From Paenibacillus ferrarius (GTDB lineage Bacteria; Bacillota; Bacilli; Paenibacillales; NBRC-103111), in NCBI RefSeq assembly GCF_002027705.1, contig NZ_MBTG01000009.1, positions 165,794-229,793 of the forward strand: 64,000 nt of DNA, read 5' to 3'. The position numbers were made by a program, and so were the translations under genes. Of the stretch, positions 32,823 to 42,515 are shown piece after piece; position 1 is the stretch's first letter, and each line of letters starts with the position of its first letter. The notes under the pieces were generated by a model that searched no databases, had not been told where the DNA came from, and saw only the letters and a program-made list of their open reading frames with translations.

Positions 32823-34208
32823 TTATTTTTGATTTTGCGCTTTCGCTTTGGCAATCGCATCATTCGCTTTAGCGGCAAAGGCATCCAAAGCTTCTTTGCC
32901 TGTTGCTCCGCCAGTAAGAGCACGTTGCAATTCTGGGAACCAGAACGTACGAATTTCTGCATAACCGTCTGCAATGGTTGGAGGATCCGTGATGAATTGA
33001 CGTGCCAGATCGGCATATTTGTATTCCGGATCATTATATAATCCTGTAATGGATGTACGAGCCGATAATCCACCCGTTTGAATGATGTTTTTCTTGCCCC
33101 AAACCGGATCGTTCACGACGAAATCAATAAATTTCTTCGATGCGGCAATTTTATCGGCATTGCCGTTATTGAAAATCGCTAAACCGCCAAGGAATGGCTC
33201 TAATTTTGGCTTCGATCCATCAAGCGTTGGGAATGGCAGCAGCACATCGTCAAACTGTACTTTTTTGTTCGCCACATTCTGAGCTTTGAGAACCGGTGAA
33301 TAATTCAGTGTGAACGCCAATTTACCTTGCAGGAACAAGTCGTTCACGTCGGCAGCAGCGAGAGAAGCAGCTCCGGCTACGCTGATTTTGTCTTTGGTAG
33401 CTTTCACAACCCAATCCAAGGCTTTGCCGGCATTCTCGGTATTAATCGCTACTTTGCTGTTATCCTCCGTCAAAAATCTGGACACACCTAAGTTAGCCAA
33501 GTAGGCACGTGTTCCTTGATCACCTGCTGTACTTTTTGCGAAGAACCCGGTCGGAATGATCTCCGGCGCTTTTTCTTTAACCGCGTTCAAGGCTTTCTCA
33601 TATTCTGCTACTGTCCATGTACGATCCGGCCTGCTTAATGGAAGCAAATCAAGAGCGCCGATTTTCTCAAATACGGTCTTGTTGACAGCCATCATGAATG
33701 GACCTGTGTTCAAAGGATACATGACAATCTGGTCGCCCACGGTGGATTGTTTCCAGAAAGCTGGAGCAATATCGTTCTTGATGTCTGCGGGTATGATGTC
33801 ATTCAGTGGAGCTAGAAGCTTCTTCTTCCCCCAGTCGATAATGCGCCCTGGTGCGTCATAGATAACGTCAGGCGCCGTATTGGAGGAGATAGCCACGTTC
33901 AGTTTCTGAGGACCGCCATCAAAGGTGATCATTTCTAGATTAACTTTAATTTCAGGATGTTTTTCATTGAAGGCAGCAATGATTTGTTTCTCGTATTTGC
34001 CAACTTCGCCATCTAGCGTTTGGAAGTTAGGGAAGTTCCACCATGTAATCTCTACAGGCTTGGCAGCCGCTTGGGTTGCCGCAGGCTTCTGAGCATCTTG
34101 TGTGGCTGCAGGCTTATTCTGATCAGACGTGTTGGAACATGCCACTAGCTGTGATCCTACAAGCGCGACGCCTAAAACTGTCATTAACCCTTTTTTCATT
34201 GCCCTCAT
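32823..34208 (-). CDS. Sugar ABC transporter substrate-binding lipoprotein (sialic-acid type operon)
   Basis: 461 residues. The signal peptide ends in the lipobox QLVAC with Cys24, followed by a Gln/Ala/Pro-rich linker (about 25-50). Family-1 solute-binding fold: NEKHPEIKVNLEMI, then NTAPDVIYDAPGRIIDW and FLQGKLAFTLNYSP. The start ATG lies after GGGGGT. It is the first gene of an operon running through the lyase, epimerase and ROK kinase, so its ligand is probably sialic acid or a sialoglycan. The divergent regulator-kinase genes presumably control it. Confidence 0.92.
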   Translation of the reverse strand: MRAMKKGLMTVLGVALVGSQLVACSNTSDQNKPAATQDAQKPAATQAAAKPVEITWWNFPNFQTLDGEVGKYEKQIIAAFNEKHPEIKVNLEMITFDGGPQKLNVAISSNTAPDVIYDAPGRIIDWGKKKLLAPLNDIIPADIKNDIAPAFWKQSTVGDQIVMYPLNTGPFMMAVNKTVFEKIGALDLLPLSRPDRTWTVAEYEKALNAVKEKAPEIIPTGFFAKSTAGDQGTRAYLANLGVSRFLTEDNSKVAINTENAGKALDWVVKATKDKISVAGAASLAAADVNDLFLQGKLAFTLNYSPVLKAQNVANKKVQFDDVLLPFPTLDGSKPKLEPFLGGLAIFNNGNADKIAASKKFIDFVVNDPVWGKKNIIQTGGLSARTSITGLYNDPEYKYADLARQFITDPPTIADGYAEIRTFWFPELQRALTGGATGKEALDAFAAKANDAIAKAKAQNQK

Positions 34209-34263
34209 CTAAGTACCCCCATGAATTTATTGGAATAGTAACTTGCTCTCATTCCTTGCACCT

Positions 34264-34292
34264 AGCATAAGGCAGAATGAAAATCGATAGAA
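34264..34292 (-). promoter_or_regulatory. Possible promoter of the sialic-acid type operon
   Basis: Minus strand -10 TATGCT (34264-34269), 17-bp spacer, weak -35 TTCTAT (34287-34292); probably activator-dependent. For the divergent regulator gene only a -10 (TATAAT, 34378-34383) is clear. Confidence 0.35.
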
Positions 34293-34424
34293 TCCCCGAG
34301 TTTTTACTTCCATAGTCGTATTCTGACCTGTTTGTTTACCGAACATTTACAATCACGATTTATCGCGGTTTTTAGTATATAATTTGTGTAAAGAATAATC
34401 AGGTCTTAACCTTGTGGGGGATTC

Positions 34425-36074
34425 ATGTATAAACTTATGATTGTCGAGGATGAACCACTCATCAGAACAGGTCTTAAGCATTACTTTGCTTGGCAGGAAC
34501 TAGGCGTTACTTCCATTGTCGACGCAGATAATGGAAAGACCGGCATAGAAACAGCATGGCGAGAGCGGCCAGATCTGGTGATCACGGATATTCGCATGCC
34601 GGAGATGGACGGCCTTCAAATGATTGAACAAATTCGCTTGAAGCTTCCTGATACCGTATTTATCATTTTGACAGGTTTTAATGAATTTGAGTATGCTCAG
34701 AGAGCCATCCGCTTGGGCGGTGTGCACGCTTTTCTGCTTAAACCCTTGGAATATGAAGATAGCTTGGCTACCATACAAGCCTGCATGAAGCAAGTCGTCC
34801 ACAATCATAACAACGTGCAAACCCATTCCCAGTGGGAACAAGCCTCCAGAGAAAGCAAGCTATATAAAGGCAGTGAGTTTGTTCAATTGCTGCTTGAAGA
34901 AGAACAACTGCTTATTGAAGAAGACGGACTGCAGCATCTGTATGAATTCGCCAGCGACAAATACGCCTATCTCCCACTTGTCGTCACTTGGCTGCCCGTC
35001 ATGTCAGCGCTTCCTCCATCCAAAAAAATATTAAGACAGCAAGCTTTAACGATAATCGAACAGGCTCTATCTTTCCTCTATGACAAACAGATGCACAGAC
35101 AAACCCTAACCTATATGTTCAAATCCAAATTATACGTCATTGTGATCATGGATTCTGGGGAGAGCACATCTGCTCAGGAAAGCGCCCGAGATCACTTAAA
35201 GCAAGTCATAGAGAAAGTCAATCAAACACATGCCGTTTCACTGTTCATGGCCATTGGCACGCTGACGAATGAGTTGTCTGAGCTAAATATATTGCTGCAG
35301 CAAACGGACAAAGCTTTGCTTCAGCGTTATTATCACAAGGATCGCCATCTCTTCTTTCTTCCATCCGGCGATATGCCTCAGGCCCATAAGACAGCCTTAA
35401 TTCAACTGAATGAGAATGATAAAAAACAGCTCCTGGCCAGTATTGAAAGCGCGAACGAAGTGGACATTCAGCAGCTTTTACAGCGCTTGGGACAGGAAAT
35501 CCTGGTCCATATGCCCCATATTTCGCCGGCGAAATGGCTAGCTTATTTACAAGAAATCATTAGCGTTTCCATTCGCTTTGCGATAAAAAATGGCATCCCC
35601 ATCGAAGGCGTATATAGCGATAAGCTATTAACCCTGACATGCGTGGATGATTTCCCGACACTTGATGCTCTCTTTCATTGGCTTGGCGCCTGGATGGCTC
35701 ATCTTGGAACGGTTTATAGAGGCGGCTCCTCGCACAATCAGCAGCAAGACGTACTGATATTCGAGCATATCGCTTCCTTCATTAAGCAGCACATTGCACA
35801 AGATGTGACACTGCAGATGGTGGCGGACCGTTTCTTCTACAATCCTTCTTATTTAAGCCGTTTGTTCAAAAGAAAGCTCGATAAAAATTACATGCGGTTT
35901 GTGACCGAAATTAGAATTGAATATGCACAGGAATGCTTGAAGAAACCGGAGCATTTGGTAACCGATGTTTGCTCGATGTGCGGCTACAAAAGCTACAAGC
36001 ATTTTGTCAAAACGTTTCGAAGCATCACGCAAATGACACCAACAGACTACAGGAAAAAATGGGGCTGGTCCTAA
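34425..36074 (+). CDS. YesN-family response regulator (REC + AraC)
   Basis: 549 residues. Receiver domain 1-125 with E8, D9 and E10, phosphoacceptor D55 (VITDIRMPEMDG) and the conserved Lys in LLKPL. A long middle region is followed by AraC-type helices at about 455-549 (LQMVADRFFYNPSYLSRLFK and CGYKSYKHFVKTFRSITQMT). It is divergent from the sialic-acid type operon and is followed by its kinase gene after one base. It most likely activates the nan operon and perhaps its own lrgAB genes. Confidence 0.93.
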   Translation: MYKLMIVEDEPLIRTGLKHYFAWQELGVTSIVDADNGKTGIETAWRERPDLVITDIRMPEMDGLQMIEQIRLKLPDTVFIILTGFNEFEYAQRAIRLGGVHAFLLKPLEYEDSLATIQACMKQVVHNHNNVQTHSQWEQASRESKLYKGSEFVQLLLEEEQLLIEEDGLQHLYEFASDKYAYLPLVVTWLPVMSALPPSKKILRQQALTIIEQALSFLYDKQMHRQTLTYMFKSKLYVIVIMDSGESTSAQESARDHLKQVIEKVNQTHAVSLFMAIGTLTNELSELNILLQQTDKALLQRYYHKDRHLFFLPSGDMPQAHKTALIQLNENDKKQLLASIESANEVDIQQLLQRLGQEILVHMPHISPAKWLAYLQEIISVSIRFAIKNGIPIEGVYSDKLLTLTCVDDFPTLDALFHWLGAWMAHLGTVYRGGSSHNQQQDVLIFEHIASFIKQHIAQDVTLQMVADRFFYNPSYLSRLFKRKLDKNYMRFVTEIRIEYAQECLKKPEHLVTDVCSMCGYKSYKHFVKTFRSITQMTPTDYRKKWGWS

Positions 36075-36075
36075 A

Positions 36076-37881
36076 TTGCCTAGATGGAGACATTTGAAAC
36101 AAAAGCTTCGCATGAAGCATGTGAATCACCAAATTTTCATGCTGATGATTCTCATTATTACCATACCCTTATTGATTATTTCCGTCATTATTTATCTGTT
36201 TTCCATGCAAGCCGTCAAAAACGAGTATCAAAGCAGCTCCAATTTAATTCTGACGAATTTATCCTTCAACATCGACCAATACTTGCAAAGCATCGAAAAA
36301 GGCACGCTTAATGCTCAAATGGACGGACAACTTCAAGGAGCCTTAGAGAATTGGACACTGGACAAGAACGATAATGGAAATGATCAAAAAATTCAATATG
36401 GAAATATTATTGAGCATTTCATTAGCTCGATCGAAATGACGATCAAGAATGTCGACAGCGTACAGATCTATGCCGGTTCCCGCGTCTTCTACTCCACCAA
36501 CTTCAATCGGTCTGATTACGATGTGAAGGACTTCACGCATGAAGACTGGTATGTGCAAACACAGGCGCGCAATGGCGGCATCGTCCTGTTCGGCGCCCAC
36601 CTGCCATTTCATCGCGTGAATGCCAAAGATAACGTCATCTCGATTGCCAGAGTCATTAATAAAGTCGGCAGCAAGCAGCCCATCGGCACCATGCTGATCG
36701 ACATTCGACTGGACTCGTTACGGGAAATTTTAAAATTATCCGAGGTCAGCAAGCGCAATTTCATTATTATTGATAATAATGGCGGGGTCATTTACAATTC
36801 AGAGCGGAATGAATCCAAACTGGCCTTATCGACAAGTATTAAAAATCAGAATATGGATACCGTCCTCAAAGAGGATGCGGGCAGCTTTTATGCTCATTTT
36901 TCCGGAAATGATTCCTTTATTAACTTTGTTACTTCTCCTTATTCAGGCTGGAAGGTTATCCAATATATTGATGAAAAAGAGATGACCAAACAAGCCGATG
37001 TTCTGATCAAAATTGTTCTGACTCTCGCCTTCCTCTCACTCGGCACAGCGATCTTGTTCATGTTCATCCTGTCCGCTCGCGTGACGAAGCCGATTATTCT
37101 GTTAAGCAGACAAGTCAAATTGGTCGGTTTAGGCAAATTCGATGTCGATTTAAGCAGTGACCGGCAGGATGAATTCGGCGTGCTCTATCAAGGCATTCGC
37201 AAAATGGTGGAAGATTTGCAAATCTATATCGAGCGTTCCTCCATGGCCAAAGTTCAGCAAAAAGTAGCCCAATACGGCGCCTTAAAAAGCCAAATCAATC
37301 CTCATTTCCTTGCTAATGTGCTCGAATCGATTCAGATGAAAGCAGTCATCAATCAACAACGGGAAATCAGCGAAATGGTCGGGATGATCGGCAGACTGTT
37401 CCGCATCCATATTCAAACAGGGAAAGAGACTGTTCCCTTAAAGGAAGAACTTGAGCATATTCGACTATATGTGAAAATACAGCAGCTGCGTTTTGGCGAT
37501 AAAATTCAATACACAGAACGGCTTGCTGAGGGCAGCGAAAACCTGCAGGTCATGCATTTCTCGCTTCAGCCTTTGATCGAAAATGCGATCGTTCATGGAT
37601 TGGAACGTCGAAACGGACCAGGCCTGCTCGAAGTTTCATCCATGAAATCAGGCTATGATATGTTCATTATTATCAAGGATAATGGCGTAGGAATGAGCGA
37701 GGAGAAGCTTGAGCAGCTCCGCTTCCGGCTTTCCCTGCCTTCTGACACGCTGGATGAAGATCATATCGGGGTCAAAAATGTGCATGATCGCATCCTCTTT
37801 TATTTCGGAGAGCAGTACGGTCTAACTATTGACAGTCAACTGGGAGAAGGAACTACCGTTACGATCCGAATCCCTGCTTAA
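36076..37881 (+). CDS. YesM-family sensor histidine kinase
   Basis: 601 residues from a TTG two bases after the regulator stop codon, behind GGGGCTGG. Membrane segments at about 20-43 and 308-333 enclose an extracellular Cache-like sensor. HAMP (KPIILLSRQVKLVGLGKF) is followed by QINPHFLANVLES, with the phosphoacceptor His near 407, and by NAIVHGL near 502 in the ATPase domain. The coupled regulator and kinase genes are followed by lrgA and lrgB, so the signal may relate to sialic acid or pyruvate metabolism. Confidence 0.92.
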   Translation: MPRWRHLKQKLRMKHVNHQIFMLMILIITIPLLIISVIIYLFSMQAVKNEYQSSSNLILTNLSFNIDQYLQSIEKGTLNAQMDGQLQGALENWTLDKNDNGNDQKIQYGNIIEHFISSIEMTIKNVDSVQIYAGSRVFYSTNFNRSDYDVKDFTHEDWYVQTQARNGGIVLFGAHLPFHRVNAKDNVISIARVINKVGSKQPIGTMLIDIRLDSLREILKLSEVSKRNFIIIDNNGGVIYNSERNESKLALSTSIKNQNMDTVLKEDAGSFYAHFSGNDSFINFVTSPYSGWKVIQYIDEKEMTKQADVLIKIVLTLAFLSLGTAILFMFILSARVTKPIILLSRQVKLVGLGKFDVDLSSDRQDEFGVLYQGIRKMVEDLQIYIERSSMAKVQQKVAQYGALKSQINPHFLANVLESIQMKAVINQQREISEMVGMIGRLFRIHIQTGKETVPLKEELEHIRLYVKIQQLRFGDKIQYTERLAEGSENLQVMHFSLQPLIENAIVHGLERRNGPGLLEVSSMKSGYDMFIIIKDNGVGMSEEKLEQLRFRLSLPSDTLDEDHIGVKNVHDRILFYFGEQYGLTIDSQLGEGTTVTIRIPA

Positions 37882-37927
37882 CTGCTTAATACCTGTTTCA
37901 TCCATAACTACATTTGAAGGAGATCTT

Positions 37928-38281
37928 ATGTTAGGTTTTGCAATCTTGCTTGCTTTTCATTTACTTGGCACTTGGCTCCAATTGAGCCTGCATATACCGC
38001 TGCCTGGGAATGTCATTGGTCTCATCCTGTTTACGATCTCGCTGTTTGCCAAGTGGATTAAACTCTCTTGGGTCGAATCCGCAGCCGGGTGGCTGACAGG
38101 GCATATGATGCTGTTTTTTACACCTTTTGTAGTTGGAACGATGGTTTTCTTTCCACTTATTGCATCCAATTGGTTATCCATTAGCGTTGGCATCATTGGA
38201 AGCTCCATGGCTGTCCTTATCGTAACCGGATTGCTCACAGCTAAGCTGCAGCGCAAGGAATCGGATGGTGATGTGTCATGA
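37928..38281 (+). CDS. lrgA: CidA/LrgA-family membrane protein
   Basis: 117 residues from the ATG at 37928, 5 bp after GAAGGAG. Four hydrophobic segments and the family motif LPGNVIGLILF, then FFTPFVVGTMVFFPLI. Members were first described as holin-like regulators of murein hydrolases; the B. subtilis relatives PftA/PftB import pyruvate. The stop overlaps the lrgB start (ATGA). Linked to a two-component system and to a sialate lyase that releases pyruvate, so a pyruvate-transport role is attractive but inferred. Confidence 0.88.
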   Translation: MLGFAILLAFHLLGTWLQLSLHIPLPGNVIGLILFTISLFAKWIKLSWVESAAGWLTGHMMLFFTPFVVGTMVFFPLIASNWLSISVGIIGSSMAVLIVTGLLTAKLQRKESDGDVS

Positions 38282-38973
38282 GCTTCAGCGAATGGGTCAA
38301 TCAGCCCTTGTTTGGTCTTGCCCTTAGCGTAGTGGCCTATACAGGAGCCCAGCTTATCCAGCAGCGCTGGCGATGGCTTCATCCGTTGTTTATTTGTTCC
38401 GGTGTTATTATCATTCTGCTGCTCGCTTGCCACATCCCCTATTCTGCTTACAAGGTGGGCGGGGATATGCTAACGCTCTTATTAGGTCCAGCAACCGTTG
38501 CGCTTGGTGTTCCTCTCTACAAACATGCAGGCTTGATAAAGCGCCATCTCGCTGGCATTCTCGTTTCAGTTACCGTCGGTTCACTGACCGGTATGATCAG
38601 TGCCGCAGCCTTCATCGGGCTGCTTGGCGGAAGCCGCGACATCCTGCTGAGCATGATGCCCAAGTCGGTCAGTTCCCCTATCGCGATAGAGATATCGCGA
38701 CACTTGGGAGGCTTGCCGGAGCTTACCTCCGTGTTGACTGTGCTTACTGGCCTTTTTGGCAGTATGATCGGGAAACAGCTCTTAACGTGGCTTGGCTTTA
38801 AGGATAGCCTTTCGATCGGCATCGCCCTAGGAACCGCAGCTCATGGCATAGGAACAGCTAAGCTCGTTAAGGATTCCGAGCTGCAGGGCAGCCTTAGCGG
38901 TTTTGCCATGGGGGCCGCTGGGATCATCACGTCCGTATTATTTATACCGGTCTATTGGTGGTTGCGAGGGTGA
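38278..38973 (+). CDS. lrgB: LrgB/CidB-family membrane protein
   Basis: 231 residues with about six to seven membrane segments. LrgB motifs: GPATVALGVPLYKH, then PKSVSSPIAIEISRHLGGLP and the ending GTAAHGIGTAK with FAMGAAGIITSVL. Translation is coupled to lrgA by a 4-bp overlap. It forms a complex with LrgA, either in autolysis control or, as for B. subtilis PftB of the same length, in pyruvate transport. A strong terminator follows at 39016-39071. Confidence 0.92.
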   Translation: MSFSEWVNQPLFGLALSVVAYTGAQLIQQRWRWLHPLFICSGVIIILLLACHIPYSAYKVGGDMLTLLLGPATVALGVPLYKHAGLIKRHLAGILVSVTVGSLTGMISAAAFIGLLGGSRDILLSMMPKSVSSPIAIEISRHLGGLPELTSVLTVLTGLFGSMIGKQLLTWLGFKDSLSIGIALGTAAHGIGTAKLVKDSELQGSLSGFAMGAAGIITSVLFIPVYWWLRG

Positions 38974-39015
38974 CTGCGACTGGAGCAGGTTAGCCGCAAG
39001 GCAATGAGCAAAATA

Positions 39016-39071
39016 AAAGAAGGAGCTGCCCGCAAGTAGATTTATCTACTTATGGGACAGCTCCTTCTTTT
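39016..39071. terminator. Bidirectional terminator after lrgB
   Basis: AGAAGGAGCTG / CAGCTCCTTCT outer stem with an inner AGTAGAT/ATCTACT stem and T-run. Confidence 0.88.
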
Positions 39072-39166
39072 GGCTGCAGCGAACAACGGGTGATCCACAT
39101 CCATTTGCAGCATACGGCTATGGTCGTGCATTTGCGAAGCTGCTTCACAAAGTGCCAAAGCTGCTT

Positions 39167-39982
39167 TTAGCCTTCTAGCAGCTCATCAAAAATCTCCCTG
39201 AATCGGTCCGCCACAGAGGAAGCTCCCTCCTCCAGCTCTTCCGCATCGAAATAATAACGTTCATGAGATTCATCCAGATCAAGCATATCAGCCATTAGCC
39301 CTTTGAAGCCGCGCGTTTTGCGGTCGAACTCCAGAATGATTTCGACGCCATCTTCATCCGGGTAAAAAACAAGCTCAAGCTCATCCACCGTGCTTCGGTA
39401 CTCCCCATTTTGATAAGGAATGAATTCGAAATTCTGAATAAAAGGCAAGTGATAATCGGCTTGCGGGTAGTATTCGTTCTCAGCTTGATGCAAATGAAGA
39501 CCCAGTTCTTCCAGCGCTTCAAAAATGACAGCAACATGCGGATGGGCCAATACTTCAATGTCATCCCGATCAGAAGGGTCAACGGCATTATTAATATCTA
39601 AACCCGTTCGAATCCAAATCGGACTCACACCGATTGAAATTGGCGTTTCATGAGGAAGCATGAACTCAAAAGGAATTTCAAGCTCTTCCCCTGGTGCAAA
39701 AACCAGACTCTCCGCAAGCAGAATATTCGCTACCACGATACTTTCTTTCTCTAAACGCACTTCCGTGCGACCATCGCGATTGGCATCCGTCTCCACTGGC
39801 TTCAAGTATTCCGTCATAATTTGAAAATAAATGCGATCTACCTTTTGCTCAACACTTCCGCCTTTAGCTTTGATAATCCCCTCAACGATCTCACCAGGAA
39901 TGAATTCTTCCGTATGAAACTGCGTATCAATATCCACATTGCCAATTCCCACTCTGGCTAACATTTTCTTAAAAAAGGCCAC
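39167..39982 (-). CDS. spo0M: Sporulation-control protein Spo0M
   Basis: 271 residues, close to the 258 of B. subtilis Spo0M. It opens FFKKMLARVGIGNVDIDTQF, followed by FIPGEIVEGIIKAKGGSVEQ, the arrestin-like beta-sandwich of the family, and ends in an acidic tail. The start is a GTG behind AGGGGG. Spo0M affects early sporulation and cell-envelope morphology from the cytoplasm. Its presence supports a spore-forming Firmicute. It is a single-gene unit, 30 bp after the neighbouring ATPase gene on the same strand. Confidence 0.93.
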   Translation of the reverse strand: MAFFKKMLARVGIGNVDIDTQFHTEEFIPGEIVEGIIKAKGGSVEQKVDRIYFQIMTEYLKPVETDANRDGRTEVRLEKESIVVANILLAESLVFAPGEELEIPFEFMLPHETPISIGVSPIWIRTGLDINNAVDPSDRDDIEVLAHPHVAVIFEALEELGLHLHQAENEYYPQADYHLPFIQNFEFIPYQNGEYRSTVDELELVFYPDEDGVEIILEFDRKTRGFKGLMADMLDLDESHERYYFDAEELEEGASSVADRFREIFDELLEG

Positions 39983-40014
39983 GGCTGAATAATCCCCCTA
40001 TATGTATCATGAAT

Positions 40015-40782
40015 TTAGTCTTCTTGCTCGCTGTCATCATCCTCTGCAAACAACGCCCGGAAATACCGTTCTCTATGGTTCAAAAAATCTCTCGTCAAAT
40101 TAAAATGATCTGTGTCTTCATACTGGATTGGCTCAATGGATGTTTCTGAAAATTGCAAAATGCGCGCCTGGGGATAAGCCATTAAGATCGGAGAATGGGT
40201 GGCAATAATAAACTGTGCTTGGCCTTGCTGTTCTAATTCCCAAATAATCCGCAAGAACGCCAGCTGGTTTTGGGGGGATAAAGCAGACTCTGGCTCGTCC
40301 AGCAAATAGATGCCCTTGCGATCCAATCGGTTTTTAAAAAAGGTCAAAAACGCTTGTCCATGCGACTGCTCATTGAGCGATTTCCCGCCATAAGGCGCGT
40401 AGGCAGAATGGCCCACGAAAGGTTCTTTCGCCAATTGATCTATATAGCCGGCAAACGTATCAAAGGTCTCCGCCCGGAAAAAGAAACCGTTGCTGATCTT
40501 TGGCAGCCATGACAATCTCATAATTTTGGCTAGTGACACATCGTCTTTCTCCTTGGTAATGGTAAGATCTCTGCCTCCTACGACACTAAACCCGCAGGAC
40601 ACGCCGATGGCTTCCAGCAGCGTTGATTTGCCAGAACCATTGTTGCCAATAAAGAAGGTCACATTGGATTCGAACCGATACTCATCAAAGGACTGGATGG
40701 TCGGGATATGATATGGATATTGATCTTTCTCCACTTGTGACAACTGGGACCAATCTAGGGAAACTCGTTGTAAAAATGGCAT
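40015..40782 (-). CDS. AAA-type ATP-binding protein (SMC/ABC-like)
   Basis: 255 residues from the ATG at 40782, behind GGAGGAG at a 12-bp distance; an ATG at 40803 has no ribosome binding site. Walker A GNNGSGKST (near 45), Walker B/ABC D-loop LLDEPESALSPQNQL, and the switch His in IIATHSPILMAYP. The gap between the motifs is too short for a coiled-coil arm. Such stand-alone ATPases occur in overcoming-lysogenisation (OLD)-like and transporter-like families. The function is unknown; there is no nuclease or toxin partner nearby. Confidence 0.85.
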   Translation of the reverse strand: MPFLQRVSLDWSQLSQVEKDQYPYHIPTIQSFDEYRFESNVTFFIGNNGSGKSTLLEAIGVSCGFSVVGGRDLTITKEKDDVSLAKIMRLSWLPKISNGFFFRAETFDTFAGYIDQLAKEPFVGHSAYAPYGGKSLNEQSHGQAFLTFFKNRLDRKGIYLLDEPESALSPQNQLAFLRIIWELEQQGQAQFIIATHSPILMAYPQARILQFSETSIEPIQYEDTDHFNLTRDFLNHRERYFRALFAEDDDSEQED

Positions 40783-40904
40783 TCGTGTTGGTGGCTCCTC
40801 CATGCGTATGACGTTAATTCGTCGACGTTCTCCCCGTCATGATGTTCACTTTTATCCTAGCAGAATCATATAAAAATTTCCATATACGATATTCGATGAC
40901 ACGC

Positions 40905-40946
40905 AAAAAACTATCCCACGTAAAATTGTACGAAGGATAGTTTTTC
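40905..40946. terminator. Terminator after the GH43 gene
   Basis: AAAAAACTATCC / GGATAGTTTTT stem; ends the minus-strand gene at 40955. Confidence 0.85.
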
Positions 40947-40954
40947 AAATTTAC

Positions 40955-42418
40955 CTATTCAACTTTCAAAAGCCGCCATTGTTGATTTTTACCGCCATTG
41001 TCCGTCCATTGAATCGCTGCGCCGCCATTCGCCTTGGAAGCACCGGAAATATCAATGATTTTCGAGGTTGCTCGATTTTTCAGCTTAAAATTTCCGGCTC
41101 CGCCATCCACAATTTGCCAGTGCTGACTCGTCCAGCCGCCATCTGCCCACTGCTCGATGATTGCGCCATCTGCGGTTGAACCACTCTCAACGCCGATTAA
41201 TTTGCCGCTGGCGCGATTCATAATTTTGTAGTATCCACTGCCGGCACTAACGAATTTCCATTGCTGACTGTACCAGCCGCTATCGATATATTGTTCCAGA
41301 TCATCCCCGTCAGCTGTCCCTTGATTCAGGACGTTGAGCGCTTTGCCGCCATTGCGGTTCTCCAGAATGTAATAAGCGTTCGTATCGATCGCCGGCGAGG
41401 AAGCCGTCACCGTCCCTGTGCTTGTATCCAAACTGACATTGCTGCCCCAGCTCATGGATAATGAAGTGCTGGAAGGAAACGACAGCGGCAGCCAAACATA
41501 TCGGGATTCCATTACCTTGCCGCTCCAAGCACCTGCCCAGCGATCCCCCATATAGAGATAAGTCGTTGAACTGGAGCCTTCTATTGGCAGCACATAGGCG
41601 CTTTGAGAATCATAGGTTGTGGCATCACCGAAATTACTAAGCCCGCTCCAAGTTCCTGTAATACTGGTGGCTGTGGCATATTTCCCTTGATTCGGATCCC
41701 AGCCAGTCGCACCGGAAGTTACCAGAAAATAGACGCCATTTCGTTTGAACATAGCCGGCGCCTCACGGTATTGTCCCACCCATAACGTCTGAACCAACGA
41801 ATCAACACCGAGGAAATCGGGCGTTAATTTGTAAATGTTCATATCCGCATTCACCCTTGTTGCCGAAATCAAATAAGCAGTCCCGTTATCGTTGAAAACA
41901 GTCATATCCCGCGAATCATAACCAAGCGGACGGAAGCTTCCTTGATACGTATAGGTTCCATCCACTGTGCTGGATGAAGCCACCGCTGTCCGCGCTTGCC
42001 CATAATCGACGCCATTTTCCCAATGCATCCATAGGACGAATTTATTCGTTGAGCTGTTGTAAATAACTTTAGGCCTTTCAATATTAGATACATTCAGCTC
42101 AGCTGCTGAGCTTTTCGTCAGGACATTACTGCGGAACTCCCACGTTTTGAGATCACTCGAGCGGTAGCACGACACCGCATTGAACGTACCGTCCGCATTG
42201 CGATTTTCACCAAACCAGTAATAATAGCTGCCCACTTTAAGAATACCACCGCCATGAGCATGAATGATATTTCCACTCGTGTCCTTGAATTGAATGCCAT
42301 TCTGCACGTTTTCGGCAGCAGCCTCTGTTTCATTTGAAAATAACCAAACACTCACCAGCTGTAATCCCAGCACAACGACCAACAGGTAGCATAAAGAGCG
42401 CAGCATTGTCTTTTTCAT
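40955..42418 (-). CDS. Secreted GH43 (galactanase-like) hydrolase with CBM13
   Basis: 487 residues from the ATG at 42418, 8 bp after GGATGG. Signal sequence 1-33. GH43 five-bladed propeller at about 40-325, opening QFKDTSGNIIHAHGGGILKV and YYYWFGENR, as in subfamily 24 exo-beta-1,3-galactanases. A ricin-type CBM13 trefoil at about 340-487 has three QW-type repeats (YSQQWKF, TSQHWQI, KNQQWRL). It probably trims arabinogalactan side chains outside the cell. A cre-like site upstream suggests CcpA control. It stands alone between terminators. Confidence 0.87.
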   Translation of the reverse strand: MKKTMLRSLCYLLVVVLGLQLVSVWLFSNETEAAAENVQNGIQFKDTSGNIIHAHGGGILKVGSYYYWFGENRNADGTFNAVSCYRSSDLKTWEFRSNVLTKSSAAELNVSNIERPKVIYNSSTNKFVLWMHWENGVDYGQARTAVASSSTVDGTYTYQGSFRPLGYDSRDMTVFNDNGTAYLISATRVNADMNIYKLTPDFLGVDSLVQTLWVGQYREAPAMFKRNGVYFLVTSGATGWDPNQGKYATATSITGTWSGLSNFGDATTYDSQSAYVLPIEGSSSTTYLYMGDRWAGAWSGKVMESRYVWLPLSFPSSTSLSMSWGSNVSLDTSTGTVTASSPAIDTNAYYILENRNGGKALNVLNQGTADGDDLEQYIDSGWYSQQWKFVSAGSGYYKIMNRASGKLIGVESGSTADGAIIEQWADGGWTSQHWQIVDGGAGNFKLKNRATSKIIDISGASKANGGAAIQWTDNGGKNQQWRLLKVE

Positions 42419-42501
42419 CACAAAATCCATCCTCTCTTTGGTTGCATTTGTGTACACAGGTTAGGCTTCACAAGCTGTTCTGTTTACAAAGATCACTGCC
42501 G

Positions 42502-42515
42502 ATTAAGCGCTTACA
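42502..42515 (-). promoter_or_regulatory. cre-like CcpA site
   Basis: Minus strand TGTAAGCGCTTAAT, two mismatches to the 14-bp palindrome TGTAAGCGCTTACA, about 85 bp upstream of the GH43 start. Confidence 0.45.

Noticed and set aside
40015..40782. Anti-phage defence system (OLD/Septu-like ATPase)
   Set aside because: The ATPase motifs fit, but the protein is short, has no fused nuclease and no partner gene; neighbours are Spo0M and a glycosidase.
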